Of a DNA stretch of 64,000 nucleotides, positions 9,590 to 16,056 are shown in pieces; position 1 is the first letter of the stretch; each line of letters opens with the position of its first letter. The position numbers were made by a program, and so were the translations under genes. The notes below the pieces were generated by a model, which saw nothing but the letters and a program-made list of their open reading frames with translations, did no database searches and was not told the origin of the DNA. This DNA is from Flavobacteriaceae bacterium (GTDB lineage: Bacteria; Bacteroidota; Bacteroidia; Flavobacteriales; Flavobacteriaceae), in assembly GCA_030683815.1 (NCBI GenBank), contig JAUXPJ010000012.1, positions 1 to 64,000 on the forward strand, given 5' to 3'.

Positions 9590-10168
9590 ATGAAAAATTA
9601 CATTTTAAAAACAGGATTTTTACTTTTTATCGGCTTGCTAATTACTTCATTTACAAGTTTTAAAGATGAAAAAAAAGTAATAGACACATCTAAAAGTACT
9701 TTAGAGTGGTTAGGAACTAAAGTAACGGGAAAACACAACGGAACAATTAAATTGAAATCAGGCTATTTTAATTTTCAGGACAAAAAATTAGTAGGAGGTG
9801 AGTTTGTTGTGGATATGAAAACCATTGTCTGTAATGATTTACAAGGAGAATATAAAGCTAAACTCGAAGCTCACTTAAGCTCTGATGATTTTTTTGGTGT
9901 AGCTAATTTTGCTGAATCAACTTTTAAAATTACCCGTTTAGGTGTTATCGCTCCAAATAAGTATAAAGTTACCGGTGATTTAACTATCAAAGGAAAAACA
10001 TTTGAAAATTCTTTTGTGTTGGAATTCGAAGGGAATAAAGCACAAGGAACTCTTGTTGTTGACAGAACTAAATACGGTATTAAATACGGTTCCGGGAGCT
10101 TTTTTGATAATCTGGGCGATAAAGCAATTTCAGATAATTTTGAGTTAAAAATCTCCTTGGTATTTTAA
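9590..10168 (+). CDS. YceI family periplasmic lipocalin-like protein
   Basis: An exported 192-residue protein with a signal peptide of about 23 residues. YceI hallmarks are visible: STLEWLGTKVTGKHNGTIKLKSG near the mature N-terminus, the VDMKT strand, the FAESTFKIT strand, GDLTIKGKT and the RTKYGIKYGSGSFF region. YceI proteins are beta-barrels that bind isoprenoid or other amphiphilic ligands. Their physiological role is often stress-related but rarely proven. A terminator follows, so it is monocistronic. The upstream motif at 9502-9513 suggests ECF-sigma control. Confidence 0.93.
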   Translation: MKNYILKTGFLLFIGLLITSFTSFKDEKKVIDTSKSTLEWLGTKVTGKHNGTIKLKSGYFNFQDKKLVGGEFVVDMKTIVCNDLQGEYKAKLEAHLSSDDFFGVANFAESTFKITRLGVIAPNKYKVTGDLTIKGKTFENSFVLEFEGNKAQGTLVVDRTKYGIKYGSGSFFDNLGDKAISDNFELKISLVF

Positions 10169-10194
10169 TCTAAACTTTTTTGTATAACTGTTAA

Positions 10195-10221
10195 AACCAC
10201 TAGTCTTCCAGTGGTTTTTTT
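10195..10221 (+). terminator. Rho-independent terminator of the YceI gene
   Basis: AACCACT pairs with AGTGGTT across an 8-base loop, followed by T residues, 26 bases after the stop. Confidence 0.8.
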
Positions 10222-10381
10222 ATTTGAAACGAATTAATTTAATTGTGTTATATTTACAAGAATGTTAGTATTTCTTCCGATATCATTAATCAATATGCCT
10301 TGGGTTTTTATCCCGGGATTGTAAGTATTCTATTCTTTTTTCACTTTTACTTTTTCTTATCAACTTTATAACCATTTTAAA

Positions 10382-11518
10382 ATGAAAAATATTATTGTAT
10401 TAGGTGCCGGAATGGTGGGAAGCGCCATTGCACTCGACTTAGCCAGACAACATCAAATAACCGCCACAGATCTTAATGCAGAAGCTTTAAATAATCTTAA
10501 ACAAAAAGATTCATCAATTACAACTATTTCTTTAGATGTCAGTAATTTAGAGTTATTGTCTAAAACAATTTTACCTTTCGATTTTGTAGTTTGTGCAGTC
10601 CCCGGATTTTTGGGTTTTAAAACACTGGAAACCATCATTAAAACAGGTAAAAATGTAGTTGATATTTCCTTTTTCCCGGAAAACTCTTTAGAACTTGATT
10701 CTTTGGCAAAAAAACATAACGTAACTGCCGTTGTTGATTGTGGAGTAGCGCCCGGAATGGATAATTTAATATTAGGACGCTATAACGAAGAACTAAAATT
10801 AAATGATTTTGAATGTTTGGTAGGAGGGTTGCCTAAAGTAAAAAAATGGCCTTTTAACTATAAAGCTCCTTTTTCACCCATAGATGTAATTGAAGAATAT
10901 ACCAGACCTGCTCGTTATGTTGAAAATAGCCATATAATTGTTAGAGAAGCCCTTACAGATGTAGAAAATGTTGAATTCGATAAAGTAGGAACATTGGAGT
11001 CTTTTAATTCCGATGGATTACGATCAATCATTTACACCATGCCACATATTCCTAATATGAAAGAGAAAACTTTACGGTATCCCGGACATGTAGAATATAT
11101 ACAAGTGTTGAAATCTAGTGGATTTTTTAGCGAAAATTCATTAAAAATTGAAGGAAAAGAAATTTCACCACTAGAATTTACCTCAAAAATATTGTTTAAA
11201 GAATGGAAACTCAATCCGACAGATGAAGAATTTACGGTAATGCGAGTTATGGTAAAAGGAGTTGATAAAAATGGCAAAAACACCACTATTACTTACAATT
11301 TATACGATGAATACAATCCGGAAACTCAAACATCATCCATGGCAAGAACAACCGGCTATACGGCAACCGCTGCCGCAAATATGTTTCTAGATGGATTGTT
11401 TATTGAAAAAGGCGTTTTCCCACCGGAATTAGTAGGTAAACATAAACGCTGTTTCGAATATATTTTAAACTATTTAAAAGAAAGAAATGTGGTTTATAAA
11501 AAGGAAATTATTTTATAA
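10382..11518 (+). CDS. Saccharopine dehydrogenase-like NAD(P)-dependent oxidoreductase
   Basis: The 378-residue protein opens with the Rossmann dinucleotide-binding signature VLGAGMVGSAIALDLA (residues 5-20). The saccharopine dehydrogenase C-terminal fold follows, with DCGVAPGMDNLILGRY near residues 120-135 and GYTATAAANMFLDG near 320-335. Family members act on lysine, saccharopine or related amino acids (lysine dehydrogenase, carboxynorspermidine synthase). The exact substrate cannot be assigned. Gaps of 213 bp upstream and 123 bp downstream suggest a single-gene unit. Confidence 0.85.
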   Translation: MKNIIVLGAGMVGSAIALDLARQHQITATDLNAEALNNLKQKDSSITTISLDVSNLELLSKTILPFDFVVCAVPGFLGFKTLETIIKTGKNVVDISFFPENSLELDSLAKKHNVTAVVDCGVAPGMDNLILGRYNEELKLNDFECLVGGLPKVKKWPFNYKAPFSPIDVIEEYTRPARYVENSHIIVREALTDVENVEFDKVGTLESFNSDGLRSIIYTMPHIPNMKEKTLRYPGHVEYIQVLKSSGFFSENSLKIEGKEISPLEFTSKILFKEWKLNPTDEEFTVMRVMVKGVDKNGKNTTITYNLYDEYNPETQTSSMARTTGYTATAAANMFLDGLFIEKGVFPPELVGKHKRCFEYILNYLKERNVVYKKEIIL

Positions 11519-11641
11519 ATTAGTCAAAAATCAAAATTATATTAAACCAAATAATTAATATTACAAATAAATTAACTAAATCATTAATGTTGATATAGTT
11601 ATTCTCTCAATACTTAACACTCAAATCTATATAATTAAAAA

Positions 11642-12037
11642 ATGGAACCATTTACATCTGCATTTAGAGTTAAAGAAAGCGATATCGATACCTTAAACCA
11701 TGTAAATAATATATCGTATTTAAAATGGGTGCAAGAAATATCGGTCTCTCATTGGTTTGATATAACTACACCAGAAATTAATAATCGGTATTACTGGGTT
11801 ATTTTACGCCACGAAATTGATTATTATCATCCGGCTTTTTTAGATGAAGAAATTACGGCAGTTACTTGGATTGGAGAATCTGAAGGGGTAAAATCTGATC
11901 GATTTGTACATTTTTATTGCAAAGACAAATTAATTTCAAGAGTTAAAACTACTTGGTGTTTAATGGATAAAACTACCAATAGACCCACCAGAATTGATTC
12001 AGAAATATTAGAAATATTAGAGCCTTTTAAAATGTGA
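11642..12037 (+). CDS. Hotdog-fold acyl-CoA thioesterase (4HBT family)
   Basis: A 131-residue single hotdog domain. The N-terminal half has the active-site segment VKESDIDTLNHVNNISYLKW, with an Asp/His/Asn cluster like 4-hydroxybenzoyl-CoA and YbgC-type thioesterases. It is a cytosolic thioester hydrolase of unknown chain specificity. Confidence 0.85.
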   Translation: MEPFTSAFRVKESDIDTLNHVNNISYLKWVQEISVSHWFDITTPEINNRYYWVILRHEIDYYHPAFLDEEITAVTWIGESEGVKSDRFVHFYCKDKLISRVKTTWCLMDKTTNRPTRIDSEILEILEPFKM

Positions 12038-12045
12038 TATTTAGA

Positions 12046-12240
12046 ATGGTATCAGGTATTTGGTATCTGGTATCAAGTATGAACTCTCATAAAAATGGTT
12101 GCTATTAAGTTTAGTTTTTTAACTTTCTGGCAACCTGTGTTATGAGTTATCAGTAATTAGGATTCAAAGATTTAAAAGATTCAAAAGCTTCAAAAATAAA
12201 AAGTTCATGTATAATACCTGATACCAAATACTTGATACTT
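12046..12240. repeat. Inverted-repeat element built of GGTATC units, with nested inner repeats
   Basis: The left arm (12048-12085) and right arm (12202-12240) are imperfect inverted copies made of tandem GGTATC/AGTATC words and ending at a matching GAACT/AGTTC. Inside, CTCATAA pairs with TTATGAG and GGTTGC with GCAACC. The whole could fold as one long cruciform. It has no coding capacity and lies in the 380-bp gap between the thioesterase and cold-shock genes. It resembles small dispersed repeats common in flavobacterial intergenic DNA. Confidence 0.6.
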
Positions 12241-12266
12241 TAATCATTAAATTGAAAAGTAAAGCC

Positions 12267-12274
12267 TATCTTTG
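12267..12274 (+). promoter_or_regulatory. -7 promoter element (TATCTTTG) of the cold-shock-domain gene
   Basis: A perfect TAnnTTTG element predicts a start near 12281 and a 5' leader of about 137 bases. Long leaders are usual for cold-shock mRNAs. The -33 element is not clear. Confidence 0.5.
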
Positions 12275-12417
12275 CCATAATTTCAGTACACAATGGTAAT
12301 AATATACCATATAATAAATCTTTCGGTATATCAATTTTTCAGATTGAAATTTCCAAATCATTCATTTAGTACTTCAAAAGAATATTAATCATTAATACAT
12401 ATATTTAACAAATTCAA

Positions 12418-12873
12418 ATGGCAAAACCACAACAATCATTCAACAAAAATGAAAAGGAAAAAAAACGTTTAAAAAAACGTGAAGAGAAAGAAAAGAAAAA
12501 ATTAGAGCGCAAAGAAAATTCCAAAGGAGGCGCTTTTGAAGATATGATTGCTTATGTTGATGAATTTGGAAATATTACTGATACCAAACCGGATCCGGCC
12601 AATAAAGTTGAAATTGATGTTGAGAGTATTGAAATCGGCGTACCTAAAAAAGAAGACAGAGAAGACGATAATTTCACTTCTGAAAAACAAGGCAAAGTTT
12701 CTTTCTTTGATAATTCAAAAGGATTTGGTTTTATCATAGATAATTTATCGCAAGAAAAATATTTCGTTCATGTAAGCGGACTAGTTGATGATATTCAAGA
12801 AAATGATAAAGTTTCTTTTGAGCTAGAGCGTGGCATGAAAGGAATGAATGCTGTTAGAGTAAAAAAGATTTAG
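12418..12873 (+). CDS. Cold-shock-domain RNA-binding protein with charged N-terminal extension
   Basis: 151 residues. The C-terminal 65 residues form a CspA-type OB fold with RNP1 (KGFGFI, near residue 101) and RNP2 (YFVHVSGL, near 113). The first 40 residues are a Lys/Glu-rich helix or coiled coil, then an acidic linker. CSD proteins bind single-stranded RNA or DNA and melt structure, mostly in the cytosol. The basic extension is atypical for bare 65-70-residue Csps but recurrent in Bacteroidota. Confidence 0.9.
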   Translation: MAKPQQSFNKNEKEKKRLKKREEKEKKKLERKENSKGGAFEDMIAYVDEFGNITDTKPDPANKVEIDVESIEIGVPKKEDREDDNFTSEKQGKVSFFDNSKGFGFIIDNLSQEKYFVHVSGLVDDIQENDKVSFELERGMKGMNAVRVKKI

Positions 12874-13021
12874 CTTTTTATTTATAGACAGCTGTAAATT
12901 ACCACTATTATTTAATTGTATCATAATTGATATTATGTTAAATACTAAATTTTATACCCACTTAATAATGATGTATCTTTAGTTTTACTTACTCCTCCAT
13001 TGTTCAAAAATTTAATTTATA

Positions 13022-13059
13022 CTGATACGCGTCAATAAACTGACTGATATTGCTCATTG
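13022..13059 (+). promoter_or_regulatory. Candidate paired FNR/FixK-like boxes upstream of the DUF2267 gene
   Basis: CTGATACGCGTCAA (13022-13035) and CTGATATTGCTCAT (13044-13057) are both TGA-N6-TCA sites. Their centres are 22 bp apart, the spacing seen at the three pairs near 15 kb. A TTG at 13057-13059 abuts the second box. The expected -7 element near 13080 is poor, so this is the weakest of the four pairs. Confidence 0.4.
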
Positions 13060-13120
13060 TTATTGTCAAATAAATTGAGGAACTTGAAATACTATTAATC
13101 TTAGATAAACTTTTAAAATT

Positions 13121-13570
13121 ATGCCACATGATTTTAACAAATTCGCCAGTGAGGCCAATAAATTCATTAAAGATTATACAGTAGATCTAAATCTTGGTGC
13201 TGATACTGATAAAGCTTATAGAATTTTAACAGCCATCCTTCACGCCTTTCGTGAAATGATTTCTGTTCAAGAATCTATTCAAATGATATCTCAATTCCCG
13301 ATGTTTTTAAAAGCGGTTTATGTAAATCGTTGGGATGCAAAAATAAATAAAACAAAACCTAAAACTACAGAGCAATTTATTGAATTAGTTCGTGGGAAAT
13401 GCGGTAATACAGCTGAAATTGATTTTCCGGATGATGATATCTCTGAAATGTATTTAAGCGTTACATTTATTGCTTTACGTAAATATATTTCGTTCGGAGA
13501 ACTTGAAGATCTTAAAAGCAACCTGCCAAAAGATTTGAAATGGATGGTTGGTGGAACACTTATGTTTTAA
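13121..13570 (+). CDS. DUF2267 domain protein
   Basis: A 149-residue all-helical protein matching DUF2267. The DTDKAYRILTAILHAFREMIS segment near residues 27-47 and the PDDDISEMYLSVTFIALRKYIS helix near 105-126 are characteristic. Its biochemical role is unknown; in other bacteria such proteins appear in stress or redox gene groups. It starts the stress island, and the next gene follows after 62 bp on the same strand. The paired boxes upstream suggest control by the receiver-CRP regulator at 17.2 kb. Confidence 0.8.
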   Translation: MPHDFNKFASEANKFIKDYTVDLNLGADTDKAYRILTAILHAFREMISVQESIQMISQFPMFLKAVYVNRWDAKINKTKPKTTEQFIELVRGKCGNTAEIDFPDDDISEMYLSVTFIALRKYISFGELEDLKSNLPKDLKWMVGGTLMF

Positions 13571-13632
13571 ATGAAATCTTACCTAATTTCATTACTTAAT
13601 TATCTATTATTCAATTATTTAAATTTATTAAA

Positions 13633-14049
13633 ATGATTAATACAGGAATTTGGATTGATCGACAAAAAGCGCATGTTATAACTTTTAAGGATGAACATGA
13701 AATAGAACAAATTATTGAATCTGATGTTGAAGATTACAATGTCAAAGGCGGTTCTCGCTCTAAAACACCTTGGGGGCCTCAAGATAAAATTTCTGAAAGC
13801 AAGTATTTAGAAAGAAGAAAACATCAACTTAAAAATTATTTTCATAAAATTATGGATGTTGTCAATAATTCTGATGCTATTGCAATTTACGGACCTGCTG
13901 ATACTAAAATCCATTTTAAAGAAGAAATCAAAAAGAACAATAAATCAATTTTTGAAAAGATAAGAATTGTAAAAACTCAAGATAGCATGACTAAAAATCA
14001 GTTTAAAGCATTGGTTAAATCCTTTTCAAATTCAATCAATAAAATTTAA
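13633..14049 (+). CDS. Small eRF1/Pelota-domain-like protein (family uncertain)
   Basis: 138 residues opening GIWIDRQKAHVITF, a middle ERRKHQLKNYFHKIMDVV helix, then the strand AIYGPADTKIHFKEEI and a C-terminal helix. This order resembles the central domain of archaeal/eukaryotic release factor 1, which recurs in bacteria as the baeRF-like families. I recall similar unannotated proteins beside universal stress genes in Flavobacteriaceae. The GGQ loop of true release factors is absent. The gene may be co-transcribed with the DUF2267 gene. The family call is tentative. Confidence 0.55.
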   Translation: MINTGIWIDRQKAHVITFKDEHEIEQIIESDVEDYNVKGGSRSKTPWGPQDKISESKYLERRKHQLKNYFHKIMDVVNNSDAIAIYGPADTKIHFKEEIKKNNKSIFEKIRIVKTQDSMTKNQFKALVKSFSNSINKI

Positions 14050-14071
14050 ACTCCTTTCGGTGTTTTTCAAT

Positions 14072-14500
14072 TTACTCATTTATTTTTTTCTGTTTATTTC
14101 TTTTTAATATTTCTTTAATTAAGTCATATGCATTTGATTTTAAATCTTTTACACTTTGTAAATACAATAACTTTTTCTCATTAATTACACAGTGTTTTGT
14201 GTAAAATTCTTTTTCCCCCTCCAAATTATTGCTTTCAATAAGTGTTGCTAAATATTTTTGTTGGGTATATATTTCTGATTTTAAATGATTTAATTTTAAT
14301 TTATTTAAATCAAATTGTTTAATTATTTCTTTTGATTTATTATATAATTCAAAATTGCAAAGTTCTATAAAATATGAGTTGATGAGTTCTTCTAAAATCG
14401 TTTCTTCATCAAATATAAAATCTAATTCAGATAACCACTCTTTATAGGTTTCGTAAATTAAGTTGGGGGTTTTTAATTCTGTTAATAAAAGATGATCCAT
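14072..14500 (-). CDS. Hypothetical helical protein
   Basis: 142 residues, predominantly Leu/Lys/Glu/Asn-rich helices with likely coiled-coil character between residues 60 and 140. There is no signal peptide or membrane segment, and I do not recognise a family. It lies 65 bp downstream of hsp20 on the same strand with a hairpin between them, so it could be read through from hsp20 or made separately. It converges on the eRF1-like gene. Confidence 0.6.
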   Translation of the reverse strand: MDHLLLTELKTPNLIYETYKEWLSELDFIFDEETILEELINSYFIELCNFELYNKSKEIIKQFDLNKLKLNHLKSEIYTQQKYLATLIESNNLEGEKEFYTKHCVINEKKLLYLQSVKDLKSNAYDLIKEILKRNKQKKINE

Positions 14501-14519
14501 TTGGTTTTAATTAATGCAA

Positions 14520-14542
14520 AACAGGAAGTTATTCTTCCTGTT
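14520..14542 (-). terminator. Hairpin after hsp20, probable (leaky) terminator
   Basis: AACAGGAA pairs with TTCCTGTT around a 7-base loop. The U tract on the minus strand is short, so read-through into the downstream gene is possible. Confidence 0.5.
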
Positions 14543-14565
14543 TATCAGTTTAAACAATCTTAAGT

Positions 14566-15009
14566 TTAAGTAATTTCAATTACTTTAGATTTCGGCAAAA
14601 CTTTATATTCTTCTTTTTTGAAGATTATAATATTTAGAATTCCATTTTCATAATGAGCTTCTATTTTTTTATCCGTATCAATACTGTTGGGCAAAGTAAC
14701 TGAACGACTAAAGGAGCTGAAATTAAACTCTTTACGAGAGTATCCTTCCTCCTTTTCTTCTTTTTCACTAACTTTTTCAGCAGAAATAGTCAGTAAATCA
14801 TTTTCCAATCTCACTTCGAAATCTTTTTTGGTTAAACCCGGAGCAGCTACCTCAATTTCAAATGAGTCTTTTTTCTCCTTAATGTTGATAGCCGGCATCA
14901 ATTGATTTTTAATCACAAAATCGTCATGAAATAATCTTTCATTATTCCAAACATCAGCAAACATACTATCAATCCAAGGAAATCTGTTGTTAAATTTAAC
15001 TAAAGACAT
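14566..15009 (-). CDS. Small heat-shock protein, Hsp20/alpha-crystallin family
   Basis: An ATP-independent holdase of 147 residues. The alpha-crystallin domain spans about residues 38-138. The strand NIKEKKDSFEIEVAAPGLTKKDF, the beta-7 GYSRKEF-FSRSVTLP stretch and the AHYENGILNI segment are typical. It is the first of three minus-strand transcription units preceded by identical paired TGA-N6-TCA boxes (15069-15104). Regulation by the nearby FixL/FNR-like pair is therefore likely, as for the alpha-crystallin gene of the mycobacterial DosR regulon. The start ATG is followed by SLVKFNNRFPWIDSMF, typical for this phylum. Confidence 0.96.
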   Translation of the reverse strand: MSLVKFNNRFPWIDSMFADVWNNERLFHDDFVIKNQLMPAINIKEKKDSFEIEVAAPGLTKKDFEVRLENDLLTISAEKVSEKEEKEEGYSRKEFNFSSFSRSVTLPNSIDTDKKIEAHYENGILNIIIFKKEEYKVLPKSKVIEIT

Positions 15010-15038
15010 ATATAGATTTTTAAGATTAATAACACTCT

Positions 15039-15104
15039 CGAAGTTACGCTCTTATTAAAGAAATATCAATGATGAACATCAACTTAATGATTGATTGTAA
15101 TCAC
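15039..15104 (-). promoter_or_regulatory. hsp20 promoter with two FNR/FixK-like boxes 22 bp apart
   Basis: The boxes are TTGATTGTAATCAC (15091-15104) and ATGATGAACATCAA (15069-15082), both TGA-N6-TCA with centres 22 bp apart. On the minus strand a TTG (15067-15069) abuts the proximal box. Twenty bases further is the -7-like element TAACTTCG (15039-15046). The proximal box centre is 33 bp from the -7 centre, placing it near -41.5, the class II activator position. The spacing matches the units at 15300-15365 and 15599-15665. Confidence 0.65.
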
Positions 15105-15116
15105 ATCCTAATGCTA

Positions 15117-15296
15117 TAAAAAAAGCGGAAATTTTCATTTCCGCTCAAAGAAAGTTTCACCAATTTATAACTCAAATAAAATTTTCAAAATTCCCTCGAA
15201 CTTTCCACCAAGCAATTCAACGAAGGAATCTCATAAATTTTACTGCATTAATATCAGTGTACTTTCTAATTAACTTTAAATGACCTGAATCACTGT
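15117..15296 (-). ncRNA. Putative regulatory small RNA 1 (about 180 nt)
   Basis: A promoter with paired boxes (15300-15365) predicts a start near 15296. An intrinsic terminator (AGCGGAAA with TTTCCGCT, 15124-15145, then seven U) ends the transcript just before the hsp20 boxes. No ORF above a few codons is present. The RNA can form an internal 10-bp stem between GAUUCCUUCG and CGAGGGAAUU and a second GAAAGUU/AACUUUC pairing. I infer a small RNA; transcription is not demonstrated. Confidence 0.5.
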
Positions 15297-15299
15297 ATG

Positions 15300-15365
15300 T
15301 AAAAGTACTATTATATTAATCATTTATCAATGATATAAATCAATTTGAATAATGACATTAATCAA
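15300..15365 (-). promoter_or_regulatory. Promoter of putative sRNA 1 with two FNR/FixK-like boxes 22 bp apart
   Basis: In forward orientation the boxes are ATGATATAAATCAA (15330-15343) and ATGACATTAATCAA (15352-15365), with centres 22 bp apart. On the minus strand a TTG (15328-15330) abuts the proximal box, and the -7 element TACTTTTA (15300-15307) follows 20 bases later. Box-to-(-7) distance is 33 bp, identical to the hsp20 promoter. Confidence 0.6.
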
Positions 15366-15370
15366 TGGTA

Positions 15371-15595
15371 TAAAAATAAAGAAACGGGTTGCTTTCACTT
15401 CCCGTTTCCTCTAAAGAGATCAACTTTACTTTCCAATCCCTTTTGCATTTCTAGACTATTCTTTCGAATAATTATCGAAAATAAGATTTTTAAATTCAAT
15501 TAACCTCCTCATAAACGCTCTCACTTTTCAGGGTAAGAACACCATATTTTCTCTCGAAAACTAACTCCCTTTAAATATTTTCAAGATCTTTGATA
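15371..15595 (-). ncRNA. Putative regulatory small RNA 2 (about 220 nt)
   Basis: The promoter at 15599-15665 predicts a start near 15595. The transcript ends at GAAACGGG/CCCGTTTC (15381-15408) followed by a U-rich stretch, directly against the boxes of the sRNA 1 promoter. Two tiny frames exist on the minus strand: 18 codons (MRRLIEFKNLIFDNYSKE), which contains its own AGGAGG, and 17 codons near the 3' end. A short peptide mRNA therefore remains possible. Expression is inferred only. Confidence 0.45.
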
Positions 15596-15598
15596 CGC

Positions 15599-15665
15599 CA
15601 AAATTACAACATCTGACACCTCATAAACAATGATAACAATCAATTATTTAATTGATTGTTATCAT
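15599..15665 (-). promoter_or_regulatory. Promoter of putative sRNA 2; boxes form a 38-bp near-perfect palindrome
   Basis: ATGATAACAATCAA (15630-15643) and TTGATTGTTATCAT (15652-15665) are mirror copies with centres 22 bp apart. They form an inverted repeat with 18-bp arms (15629-15666) that overlaps the stop codon of the upstream membrane-protein gene. A TTG (15628-15630) and a perfect TAATTTTG -7 element (15599-15606) follow on the minus strand with 21 bases between them. Confidence 0.6.
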
Positions 15666-16051
15666 TAATATATTAAAAAATGATATACTTTATTTAAAAG
15701 ATACAATCCCATAAAAAATAAAAACATGAGTATAAATAGTACCCATTTAACTTGAAAATTTTTCAGCTGTTTTTTGGCTAAATCTGGAAATGAAAAAAAT
15801 ACAATCCCTTTAAAAAGAGCGATCCAACCAAACAATGTTATGATTATTCGCCAATCAGAAGTCCAAATATTGTGTAAAAGAATATTGATTAATCCGATTA
15901 TAATGGCCATAAATGAAACTATAAAAAGTAATTTTTCATCTTTTATATAATCAAACATTTGCTTGATTCTTTTGGTATTGATGATGAGTATCACAAAAAA
16001 TATGATTAAATACCATCCCCAAAATTCTGCTAAAAAAATTGATGTATTCAC
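15665..16051 (-). CDS. Small integral membrane protein, function unknown
   Basis: 128 residues with four predicted membrane helices (about 5-25, 40-62, 68-90 and 103-122) and short polar loops. I see no catalytic motif. It begins 5 bases after the end of the universal stress protein gene on the same strand, so the two form an operon. Its stop codon overlaps the palindromic box pair of the next promoter. Confidence 0.75.
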   Translation of the reverse strand: MNTSIFLAEFWGWYLIIFFVILIINTKRIKQMFDYIKDEKLLFIVSFMAIIIGLINILLHNIWTSDWRIIITLFGWIALFKGIVFFSFPDLAKKQLKNFQVKWVLFILMFLFFMGLYLLNKVYHFLIY

Positions 16052-16056
16052 AGCTT

